Under the pieces are notes generated by a model. The model did no database searches. It saw nothing but the letters and a program-made list of their open reading frames with translations, and was not told where the DNA came from. A program made the position numbers and the translations under genes. 58,358 nt of DNA, taken from contig JAFSMR010000037.1 in NCBI GenBank assembly GCA_017447805.1, positions 1-58,358 on the forward strand. The letters are read 5' to 3'. How positions within the stretch are numbered: the first letter of the stretch is position 1; every line of letters begins with the position of its first letter. The DNA comes from Kiritimatiellia bacterium (lineage in GTDB: Bacteria > Verrucomicrobiota > Kiritimatiellia > RFP12 > UBA1067). Below, in pieces: positions 8,876-15,677 of this stretch.

Positions 8876-8932
8876 CCTTTCCGTTATCATCCTTACCAAG
8901 AACGAGCAGCTGCATATTCAGCGGCGCTTGAG
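8871..8932 (+). pseudogene. Remnant: 5' end of a WaaE-type GT2 glycosyltransferase gene
   Basis: The frame reads TDLSVIILTKNEQLHIQRRL, which aligns residue by residue with the N terminus of the GT2 gene at 10215 (TDLSVVILAKNEKLHIKRCL). It breaks off at about 8932, just before the end of the convergent ATPase gene. It appears to be a truncated paralogue. Confidence 0.7.
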
Positions 8933-8946
8933 TAATTCTAGTGATG

Positions 8947-10083
8947 TCAAATTGTGAGTGTGCGCAGGAATTCCTCTACTGGAATGCAGAGGACATCATT
9001 GCGGAGATGCCTCTCGGTTCCGCGATAGAGCAGGATGCGCCGCGCTTCGGGATAGTCCGCCGCGAATGCCCTGAGCCCCGAAAAATCCTTCGGGGAGAGC
9101 CTTGCTGCGTTTTTCACTTCAATGGCATCGAACCTGTCTTCGCCATAGATTACGAAATCGACTTCCTGCCCTGTGTGCGTTCGCCAGAAGCTCAACGTGT
9201 CACCCGTGGCGCGGTAATCTATCCACGTTCTCAGCTGCTGAAAGACAAGTCCCTCCAGCGCGGCTCCGTCGATTTCGGCGGGCAGATCGAGCGGCCCCTT
9301 TGGGCGGACTGCGCGAAAGACGCCGGCGTCGAAGAAATAGAACTTGTCGTGTCCGACGAGCCGGCGCTTTGCCCTTCGCGTGAACGGCGGCAGTCGCGCC
9401 GCAACGAGCAGATCGACGAGAATCGAGAGGTAGGCGTCCACCATCGTCCTGCTTACGCCGCAGTCGCGGGAAATGTCCGTGGCGGAGTAGAGCGAGCCGT
9501 GGGAGAAGGATATCGCTTCGAGGAAGCGTGCGAATGCAGGAAGATTCCTGACGAGACCTTCGTACTGGACTTCTTCGCGGACATAGATCGCCATGTAGGT
9601 GGCGAGCGTCTGCCTCCAGTCTTCGGAGGAGATGACGAGCGGAATCATGCCGCGCACAAGGGCGTCTTCGAGCTTAAAGTCCCCGCCCATTTCCGCCGCG
9701 AGGAGCGGATGGCAATAGTGGACGACGGCGCGTCCAGCCAGGAGATCCACACCGCTTCGCTTCAGCTTCCGGGCGCTGGAGCCGGTCAGTATGTATCGAC
9801 GGGCGCTGCCGTCGCGTTCGATGAGCCTATGCACGACGGGCAGAAGGGAGCTTACGCGCTGCACTTCGTCAATGACGATGGTGCTGGTGTCTGGGTGCGC
9901 GTCGATCATCTCGGCGAGCCGTTCGGGCTGGGCTTCGAGCCGAGTCTTGATATCCTCGCGCAGCAAATCGATATACAGGGCATCGGGGAACGTATCGTGA
10001 AGCCATGTGGACTTGCCAGTTCCTCGTGGTCCGAAAAGGAAGAAACTTCCTTTGCCGAAATTGATGAGCCTTTGGTACTTCAT
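8947..10083 (-). CDS. AAA-type ATPase with DUF4143 C-terminal domain
   Basis: A 378-aa cytoplasmic P-loop ATPase of the AAA_14/DUF4143 group. The Walker A loop FGPRGTGKST is at about residues 17-26 and Walker B TIVIDEVQR near 69-77. The sensor segment LTGSSARKL follows. The C-terminal domain ends in EVDFVIYGEDRFDAIEVK, a pattern like a PD-(D/E)XK nuclease core. I chose the ATG at 10083, which begins MKYQRLINFGKG as in relatives; the open frame continues upstream without homology. It is transcribed against its neighbours and is divergent from the GT2 gene. The function of this family is not established. Expanded sets occur in anaerobic gut bacteria. Confidence 0.85.
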   Translation of the reverse strand: MKYQRLINFGKGSFFLFGPRGTGKSTWLHDTFPDALYIDLLREDIKTRLEAQPERLAEMIDAHPDTSTIVIDEVQRVSSLLPVVHRLIERDGSARRYILTGSSARKLKRSGVDLLAGRAVVHYCHPLLAAEMGGDFKLEDALVRGMIPLVISSEDWRQTLATYMAIYVREEVQYEGLVRNLPAFARFLEAISFSHGSLYSATDISRDCGVSRTMVDAYLSILVDLLVAARLPPFTRRAKRRLVGHDKFYFFDAGVFRAVRPKGPLDLPAEIDGAALEGLVFQQLRTWIDYRATGDTLSFWRTHTGQEVDFVIYGEDRFDAIEVKNAARLSPKDFSGLRAFAADYPEARRILLYRGTERHLRNDVLCIPVEEFLRTLTI

Positions 10084-10540
10084 GGCGCATATTGTATCAA
10101 ATATCCTTGAAGAATGCAAGTGTCGCGTGCAAAATACATTGAAAATTGAAAGTTTGTCGTGCAAAATGCAATCAAGGGCTTCGATGCTATACAGTTGATG
10201 TAGGGGGCGATTCAATGACAGACCTTTCAGTTGTCATACTTGCGAAAAACGAAAAGTTGCACATCAAGCGGTGTTTGGAGAAGCTTGCGCCACTTGAAGC
10301 GCGGCAAATCTTCGTAGTTGACTGTTTTTCTACAGATGGCAACGACAAGATTGCCGCAGACATGGGCGCGGTTACCGTGTTCAACAAGTGGCCGGGACTC
10401 TATGCCAAGCAGTTCAACTGGGCGTTGGACAATCTGCCAATCAAGTCGAGTTGGATTTTGAGATTGGATGCGGACGAGTATTTGTATCCTGATGCAATTG
10501 AAGAGGTAAAGACCCTACTTCCAAAGTGGGACGGAGAAAA

Positions 10541-10574
10541 GGTCACGGCTGGCGGCTTGCCGCCGGACGTGACC
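10541..10574. repeat. Nested palindrome inside the GT2 gene
   Basis: The outer arms GGTCACG and CGTGACC (10541-10547, 10568-10574) enclose the inner arms GGCGGC-TT-GCCGCC (10551-10564). This gives a 34-base hairpin with one internal loop. It encodes residues absent from related enzymes and lies directly before the CT tract, so it may be a small inserted element. Confidence 0.7.
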
Positions 10575-10577
10575 TCC

Positions 10578-10601
10578 CTCTCTCTCTCTCTCGCGCGCGC
10601 G
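10578..10601. repeat. Microsatellite (CT)7 followed by (CG)5 in a coding region
   Basis: Seven CT units at 10578-10591 run into five CG units at 10592-10601 and then six T bases. Loss of two bases here joins the two halves of the glycosyltransferase. Dinucleotide tracts of this kind are typical slippage sites. Confidence 0.85.
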
Positions 10602-11112
10602 TTTTTTGCGGTCGCAAAATAAGGTTTGGCGGGACCGCGCATATCCCGATGGTTCGGTTCTTCAAGTATGGCATTGGCCGTTGTCAGGATCGTGCGATGG
10701 ACGAACATATCGTCACACGCGAGGGTGTGGATTACAGACTCAAAGGTGAGTTTGCTGACGATAATCTCAATACCATGGACTGGTGGCGCGAGAAGCATCG
10801 TGGTTATGCCAAGCGCGAGGCAATAGATGCGCTTGCTGGAGAGACGTTCAAGACTTCGAAGAGCCTCTACTATCGCTTCCCTCCATATCTTCGCGCCTTC
10901 ATTTACTTTTCTATCCGATATTTTCTTCTTCTCGGCTTCCTTGATGGCTATGCCGGCTGGATGTGGCACTTCTACCAAGCTCTCTGGTATCGCCTCCTCG
11001 TCGACCACGAGATTGGGAAGATGAAAAGGCAACAGGATTTACAAGAGTGAAGTAAGGTTTCGTGCACATGCTTACGATAAAATGCGTTACGAGAAATATC
11101 ATTTGTTCGCGC

Positions 11113-11142
11113 TTGACATTTCGTCGGTAATTATGTTATAAT
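11113..11142 (+). promoter_or_regulatory. Promoter of the ATPase gene at 11150
   Basis: A consensus TTGACA (11113-11118), an 18-base spacer and TATAAT (11137-11142) lie immediately upstream of the ATG at 11150. The transcript would be nearly leaderless. Confidence 0.7.
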
Positions 11143-11149
11143 TCGCGGC

Positions 11150-12271
11150 ATGAAAAATCCATTTAATTATCTGCAGTTCGCTAAAGGCGATCAATTCTAT
11201 GATCGACGCGAGATTTTAGCGGATTTGCGGTCGCGTTTTCTGAGCGGACAGACCAATGTCGTCATTTACGGTCCGCGCAGATACGGCAAGAGTTCTCTTG
11301 TCTCTGAACTTGCTGAGCGGTTGGAAAATGCAGGGATTATCTGTTTTACCTTCGATATGGTAAAAATGGCAACTGTCAGCCTTTTTGCCGAAGCTTATGC
11401 GACTCGTCTTTATCGCCGGCTTGCTCCGGTGCGCTCCGGCGTCCGGCAGATTGCAGATTTTTTCAAGCGTCTGCGCCCCAAGTTGACCATAGGGAGCGAT
11501 GGCGAGGCGGGCTTTACGTTCGACGCCGTGCCGGGCGGAATGGGACCAGAGGAGCTTTCGGAGGTTCTTGATCTGCCGCAGCGCCTTTCGGACGGTAAGC
11601 GGATCCTGATAATCATGGACGAGTTTCAGGAGGTCGAGTCTATGTTGCCGGATTGTGGATTTGAGCGTGTCATGAGGTCTGTCATTCAGGGGCATCGCAA
11701 TGTTTCCTACATCTTTCTCGGCAGCCGGTATCATTTGCTGCGGCGAATGTTTACCGATCATGCTCGCCCGTTCTATAAGTCGGCGATTACCATGATGCTT
11801 GACAAGCCGCCGCTTGAAGAGAGCGTTGCCTTCGTTTGTTCGCGCTTTGAAAGTGCGGGAAAGGTCATTGCTCCCGAGGCGGCAAGGCGGCTTGTCGGCA
11901 GGGTTGCAAATATACCGTACTATATTCAACAGCTTGGATTCGAGACTTTTCGACTTGTTGACGAGGACGGTCGTAAAGAGGCTACGGCTGAGGATGTGGA
12001 TGCCGCCTACGGCAAGCTGTCCGGATTTAACAGGGATCAGTACGAACAGGCGATGTTGTCCTTCTCCGTTGCGCAAAAGCAACTTCTGATTGCGTTGGCG
12101 CGTGAAGAGACGAAGGAATTCGATGCGGAATACCGCTCGCGGCATGGGCTTGGAGCTCCGTCAACCGTGAATTCTGCGAAGAAGAAGCTGGTTGAGGATG
12201 GGTACATAGAACATGTTGGTGGCATGTGCTGCATTTCAGATCCGCTATTCGCCGGGTATCTGCGTAGTTAA
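11150..12271 (+). CDS. AAA-type ATPase (archaeal ATPase-like family)
   Basis: A 373-aa P-loop ATPase. MKNPFNYLQFAKGDQFYDR precedes the Walker A loop IYGPRRYGKSS (about residues 39-49). Walker B is ILIIMDEFQEV (about 160-170) and the arginine-containing sensor is FLGSRYHLLRR. The C-terminal part looks like a winged helix (PSTVNSAKKKLVEDGYIE). No transmembrane segment is visible. Its own consensus promoter makes it a stand-alone unit. It differs in sequence from the DUF4143 ATPases and is closer to the archaeal ATP_bind group. The biological role of such genes is unknown; mobile-defence or regulatory roles have been suggested only by context. Confidence 0.85.
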   Translation: MKNPFNYLQFAKGDQFYDRREILADLRSRFLSGQTNVVIYGPRRYGKSSLVSELAERLENAGIICFTFDMVKMATVSLFAEAYATRLYRRLAPVRSGVRQIADFFKRLRPKLTIGSDGEAGFTFDAVPGGMGPEELSEVLDLPQRLSDGKRILIIMDEFQEVESMLPDCGFERVMRSVIQGHRNVSYIFLGSRYHLLRRMFTDHARPFYKSAITMMLDKPPLEESVAFVCSRFESAGKVIAPEAARRLVGRVANIPYYIQQLGFETFRLVDEDGRKEATAEDVDAAYGKLSGFNRDQYEQAMLSFSVAQKQLLIALAREETKEFDAEYRSRHGLGAPSTVNSAKKKLVEDGYIEHVGGMCCISDPLFAGYLRS

Positions 12272-12378
12272 TATTAGCAACAATCAGAACGGCCATCGAG
12301 AGCGTCCTTTCGCAGAAGGGATGAGGGATGTTATGGTAATCGCGAGTTAAAGGCGTATTAACTAACCGTTATTCCTGT

Positions 12379-12402
12379 AACACATATTATAATATGTGTT
12401 CC
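12379..12402. repeat. Fourth copy of the 22-bp palindrome
   Basis: The core ACACATATTATAATATGTGT recurs here in perfect form, followed by CC. It is joined to cassette-boundary repeat copy 2 in the same way as the 8631 copy is joined to copy 1, so palindrome and boundary repeat were duplicated together. Confidence 0.8.
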
Positions 12403-12418
12403 GAGTTGACTCGTTCCC

Positions 12419-12578
12419 ATGGTTTGGTACAGGCCGACTCTTGAAGAGCAGCGCAAGGAGCAGGGAGTCGCCTACCGCCAGCAGGCGTTCAGCAATTCGT
12501 AATCTGGGGCTTCGTCTTCAAAGGGCGGTAGTCGCGCAAGGGGCTGTAAAGCGGCGGCAGACGGCAAGAATGATTGCA
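12419..12578 (+). repeat. Cassette-boundary repeat, copy 2 with downstream extension
   Basis: It reads MVWYRPTLEEQRKEQGVAYR then QQAFSNS and a stop at 12500-12502; this is the only copy with an open frame from WYRP to the stop. A further ~50 bases (12529-12578) match the sequence after copy 4 (15471-15514). It lies between the ATPase at 11150 and the Fic gene. Confidence 0.75.
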
Positions 12579-12618
12579 TGGTGGATTGGTTTACAGTGCT
12601 AAAGTTGGCAAGAATCGT

Positions 12619-12708
12619 GAATCGGTCGGTTCTGATGTGAAAAATTTAGAGAATCGGCCGCACGAGCGTCCGATTTTTTGGTATAATGTGCGGCGGACCG
12701 ACCGATTC
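12619..12708 (+). promoter_or_regulatory. Fic-gene promoter between inverted operator-like repeats
   Basis: GAATCGGTCGGTTC at 12619-12632 is repeated in inverted form (13 of 14 bases) at 12695-12708, with a third half site GAATCGGCCG at 12651. TATAAT lies between them at 12682-12687, 33 bases before the ATG. This suggests a regulator that loops or covers the promoter, possibly the winged-helix N terminus of the Fic protein itself. Confidence 0.6.
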
Positions 12709-12719
12709 GGAGATTTGAA

Positions 12720-13754
12720 ATGACGGATATAGAGAAGATCATTGAGCATCTGCATTACCACCCAGGGGTGGGGCGCAAGGATTTGATGGATGCGTTGAAT
12801 CTGGGCATAAAGGATACCCAGATGAAGGCGCTGCTGTCGAAAGGTGTTGCCAATGGTGACATACGCTTTGAAGGCAAAGCGCGTGCCACAAGGTATTTCA
12901 TAACGCCCAAGGCGCAGTTGCTGCGGACCGTCAATCTTGATTCGTATTATTCAGTGGATGCGGATCATCGCGACATGCAGACCTCTTTCAATTTTGATTT
13001 GATACGAGATGTGTTGCCGCGAGTGCGGATTTTTACCGAGGACGAATCGAAGTTTCTGAGAGACAGGGAACTGGCATTTCAGAATCGAATGAAAGAATAT
13101 CCCAAGGAACTTTATGCCAAGGAAATGGAGCGCCTGGGAATCGATCTTAGCTGGAAGTCTTCGGAAATCGAAGGTAATACATATACGCTTTGGGAGACGG
13201 TAAATCTTCTGAAGGACAAGGTTGAGGCGACCGGCAAAAAACGCGAAGAGGCGATAATGCTTCTAAACCACAAGGAAGCGTTGAAGTCCATCATTGAGCA
13301 CAGCCAATATTTCATGAATCTTTCGTTGGCTCGAATGGAAGATGTTCATTCTGTTTTGATTGAAGGTTTGGGTGTGCATCGGAATCTGCGGCATATCAGA
13401 GTCGGTATTTCTGGAACGAACTATCGGCCTCTTGATGTGGAGTCGCAGATACATGAAGCGGTGGAGGATATGTGCTCGCTGGTGAATGGCAAGGAAGATC
13501 CCTACGAGAAATCGTTGTTGACCTTGCTTCTCATTGCATATATTCAGCCGTTCAATGATGGCAACAAGCGGACAAGCCGTCTTATGGCAAATTCGCTGTT
13601 GATTGCGCGTTCGCTGTGCCCTTTGTCGTTTAGGACAGTTGAAGCCAATGATTATCGTGCGGCGTTGCTGCTCTTCTACGAGCAGAACAATCTTTCCGCG
13701 TTCAAAAAGATGTTCCTTGAGCAGGTCGAGTTTGCGATGAAGGAGTATTTTTAA
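12720..13754 (+). CDS. Fic-domain protein with N-terminal winged helix; motif histidine replaced by glutamine
   Basis: A 344-aa Fic protein. Residues ~1-65 look like a winged helix (HPGVGRKDLMDALNLGIKDT). The inhibitory segment SSEIEGN is at about 147-153. The Fic motif at about 275-288 reads IQPFNDGNKRTSR, against the consensus HPFxDGNxRxxR. The catalytic histidine that deprotonates the target hydroxyl is therefore Gln, while the ATP-binding DGNKR remains. Canonical AMP transfer is doubtful: the protein may be a nucleotide sensor or regulator, or belong to a variant subgroup. It has its own promoter with inverted repeats and stands between boundary repeats 2 and 3. Confidence 0.88.
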   Translation: MTDIEKIIEHLHYHPGVGRKDLMDALNLGIKDTQMKALLSKGVANGDIRFEGKARATRYFITPKAQLLRTVNLDSYYSVDADHRDMQTSFNFDLIRDVLPRVRIFTEDESKFLRDRELAFQNRMKEYPKELYAKEMERLGIDLSWKSSEIEGNTYTLWETVNLLKDKVEATGKKREEAIMLLNHKEALKSIIEHSQYFMNLSLARMEDVHSVLIEGLGVHRNLRHIRVGISGTNYRPLDVESQIHEAVEDMCSLVNGKEDPYEKSLLTLLLIAYIQPFNDGNKRTSRLMANSLLIARSLCPLSFRTVEANDYRAALLLFYEQNNLSAFKKMFLEQVEFAMKEYF

Positions 13755-13770
13755 TTTGACTCGGCATGAG

Positions 13771-13837
13771 GTCTCCCGACGAGCAGCGCAATGAGCAGGA
13801 AGCCGCGTACAGGCAGCAGGTGTACAGCAATTCGTGA
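13771..13837 (+). repeat. Cassette-boundary repeat, copy 3
   Basis: It starts 16 bases after the Fic stop and reads SPDEQRNEQEAAYRQQVYSN then S and a stop. It lacks the WYRPT segment seen in copies 1, 2 and 4. Confidence 0.75.
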
Positions 13838-13903
13838 TTAGTGGTTAGGCGTTAGTAAGGGCCGTCCAATAATGGGAGGCAATTCTTTTTCGTAAATACC
13901 CCC

Positions 13904-13932
13904 TTGACACCACCATGGCAATATAGTAAAAT
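13904..13932 (+). promoter_or_regulatory. Promoter of the ATPase gene at 13988
   Basis: TTGACA at 13904-13909, a 17-base spacer and TAAAAT at 13927-13932. A CCCCC run precedes the -35 box, as in the rpsB promoter at 38530. Confidence 0.7.
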
Positions 13933-13987
13933 ACCGGCAACTAAACTGAGATTTACTAAAACGCGGTTTAGATTGGAGGTTTGAAAG

Positions 13988-15319
13988 ATGAAATTCTATG
14001 GCAGAGTCGATGAGATAAGGACATTGCGGGATATTCGTGTACGCGCGTCTCGCAATGCGCAGTTCACTATTGTGACAGGACGGCGTCGAATAGGAAAGAC
14101 GGAACTGATTGACCAGGCATTGAACGACGGTACGCAGGACTACATCTATCTTTTGATAACAAAGCAACTTGAAAAGCCGCTTTGTGCTACGCTTCAAGAG
14201 GAGGTGGGGCGAGTGCTTGGCGACAGGCTTAACATGATGGGCACCGCAGAACGCCTGATTGACATCGTGCGCACGGTATTTAAGGCCTCGGTTGATCGTC
14301 CTCTAACGCTTGTCATTGATGAATTTCAGGAGATAGACAAGATTGATTCCGCGTTCTTCAGCGAGTTGCAAGGTCTTTGGGACAGCTACCACAAGAAGGC
14401 GAAGATAAACTTTGTCGTGCTTGGTAGCATCTATCGGCTCATGACGAAGATACTCTTCGACAAGCATGAGCCGCTATATGGTCGAAGCACGGCGCACCTT
14501 CATCTGGAGCCGTTCCCCGTCTCTGTCTGCAAGGAAATACTGCGCGACCACAATCCAGGATATTCAAACGACGATTTGCTGACACTGTGGACCATGACAG
14601 GTGGTGTGGCGAAATATGTCGAGCTGTTCATGGACAACGACGCCTGGACGAGGCATAGCATGATTGAATCCGTGTTCGCCCCAACGAGCATACTGGTGGA
14701 CGAGGGACGGAACCTGCTTTCTGAGGAGTTCAGAAGCGAAGGCGGGACATATTTCTCAATCCTTGCGTCCATTGCGAGCGGGAAGACGAGGTTCTCCGAA
14801 ATTGAGACTGTCTCGGGCAGGGACATAGGAACGTATCTGGCCAACCTTGAAGGGCACTACCGGCTCGTATGCAGGATTGTGCCTGTCTTTGAAACCGGTA
14901 GGGTCAAGAACGCGGCCTATCGGATTGACGATTGCTTTCTCAGGTTCTGGTTCCGATTTGTGTTCAAGAACCAGCATCTCATAGAATTGAAGCGCTACGA
15001 TGCGTTGAAAGCATTGATGGAAAGGGATATTGACGCATTCAGTGGGCAGGCGTTGGAGCGCTATTTCAAGGCCAAGTTCATAGAGGAGAGGGCGTTCACC
15101 AAAATTGGAAATTGGTGGGATAGGAAGGGGGAGAACGAGATAGACCTCGTGTGCGAGAACGAACTGGAAGATGCTCTTGTGTTCTACGAGATCAAGCGTG
15201 ACGCATCACGAATCGACTTGAAGGAACTTGAGTTCAAGGCGCATGCCTTCCTGACAAAGAACCCGCAGTTGAAGTCGAGGAACATCTCCTACCAAGGGTT
15301 GTCGATGGAGGATATGTGA
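13988..15319 (+). CDS. AAA-type ATPase with nuclease-like C terminus (archaeal ATPase/DUF234 type)
   Basis: A 443-aa ATPase that begins MKFYGRVDEIRTLRDI, a standard start for this family. Walker A is VTGRRRIGKTEL (~28-39) and Walker B LVIDEFQEI (~111-119). The sensor is VLGSIYRLM. A helical middle domain resembles a winged helix. The C terminus has RIDDCFLRFWFRFVF, as in DUF234, and then ENEIDLVCEN...FYEIKRD, which fits the D-(D/E)xK pattern of a restriction-endonuclease-like fold. GGAGG precedes the ATG. It has its own promoter and stands between boundary repeats 3 and 4. The target and activity are unknown. Confidence 0.87.
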   Translation: MKFYGRVDEIRTLRDIRVRASRNAQFTIVTGRRRIGKTELIDQALNDGTQDYIYLLITKQLEKPLCATLQEEVGRVLGDRLNMMGTAERLIDIVRTVFKASVDRPLTLVIDEFQEIDKIDSAFFSELQGLWDSYHKKAKINFVVLGSIYRLMTKILFDKHEPLYGRSTAHLHLEPFPVSVCKEILRDHNPGYSNDDLLTLWTMTGGVAKYVELFMDNDAWTRHSMIESVFAPTSILVDEGRNLLSEEFRSEGGTYFSILASIASGKTRFSEIETVSGRDIGTYLANLEGHYRLVCRIVPVFETGRVKNAAYRIDDCFLRFWFRFVFKNQHLIELKRYDALKALMERDIDAFSGQALERYFKAKFIEERAFTKIGNWWDRKGENEIDLVCENELEDALVFYEIKRDASRIDLKELEFKAHAFLTKNPQLKSRNISYQGLSMEDM

Positions 15320-15514
15320 GGCGTTATCGCTCTGGCTTGCATCGCCATTGAAATAGCAAGCAGGATAACGGCCAAGCGCGAAAAGGCCCGCTGGTACAAG
15401 CCGACTCCCCGACGAGTAGCGCAAGGCGCAGGATGCGGCGTATAGGCAGCAGGCGTTCGGCTCCGGGATCTAGCCGCGCGCAAGGGCTTTTGAAGCAGCG
15501 GCAGAAATGATTGC
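15320..15514 (+). repeat. Cassette-boundary repeat, copy 4 (longest)
   Basis: This copy starts directly at the ATPase stop. Its first part reads GVIALACIAIEIASR, a hydrophobic helix, then KREKARWYKPTP and, after a one-base shift, the DE-stop-RKAQDAAYRQQAF tail. The ancestral gene therefore encoded a membrane segment followed by a charged C terminus. The last ~45 bases match the extension of copy 2. Confidence 0.7.
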
Positions 15515-15615
15515 TTACTAGCACATCCCAAGGTATGGGAGTCAAACAGCCCAATGATACATAGCAAAACAGCCCAAAAACACAAAGTAAAGTGCCGCAA
15601 AAACGCAAAACACCA

Positions 15616-15644
15616 TTGATTTCAACGCGAGAATATAGTAAAAT
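15616..15644 (+). promoter_or_regulatory. Promoter of the DUF4143 ATPase gene at 15678
   Basis: TTGATT at 15616-15621, a 17-base spacer and TAAAAT at 15639-15644. The spacer end GAATATAG is shared with the promoters at 13904 (CAATATAG) and 38530 (GAATATAG). Upstream, AACAGCCCAA occurs twice (15545 and 15569), without an obvious function. Confidence 0.6.
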
Positions 15645-15677
15645 ACTTTCTGAACCATCGGAGAAGACGCGTTGATT

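Larger units (their letters stand above)
10215..11050 (+). pseudogene. WaaE-like GT2 glycosyltransferase, out of frame at a CT dinucleotide tract (phase-variation candidate)
   Basis: The N-terminal part (10215 to the stop at 10622) carries LSVVILAKNEKLHIKRCLEK and LRLDADEYLYPD, the GT2 nucleotide-sugar site. The C-terminal part continues in another frame from about 10590 to 11050 with RVFCGRKIRFGG, then MDEHIV, DDNLNTMDWWREKH and a membrane-associated end. The two frames meet inside (CT)7 at 10578-10591. Removing one CT unit gives an uninterrupted protein that reads SLSLSRARVFCGRKIRFGG, exactly as the family requires. In this copy the product is truncated. It may be a slipped-strand OFF state, a dying gene or a sequencing error. 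The intact enzyme would add a core or capsule sugar. Confidence 0.8.

Noticed and set aside
8941-10110. 389-codon open frame on the plus strand opposite the first ATPase
   Set aside because: It is the antisense of a convincing ATPase gene, has no recognisable domain and reflects codon bias.
11216-12145. 309-codon minus-strand frame opposite the second ATPase
   Set aside because: The plus strand carries a complete ATPase with Walker motifs and a consensus promoter.
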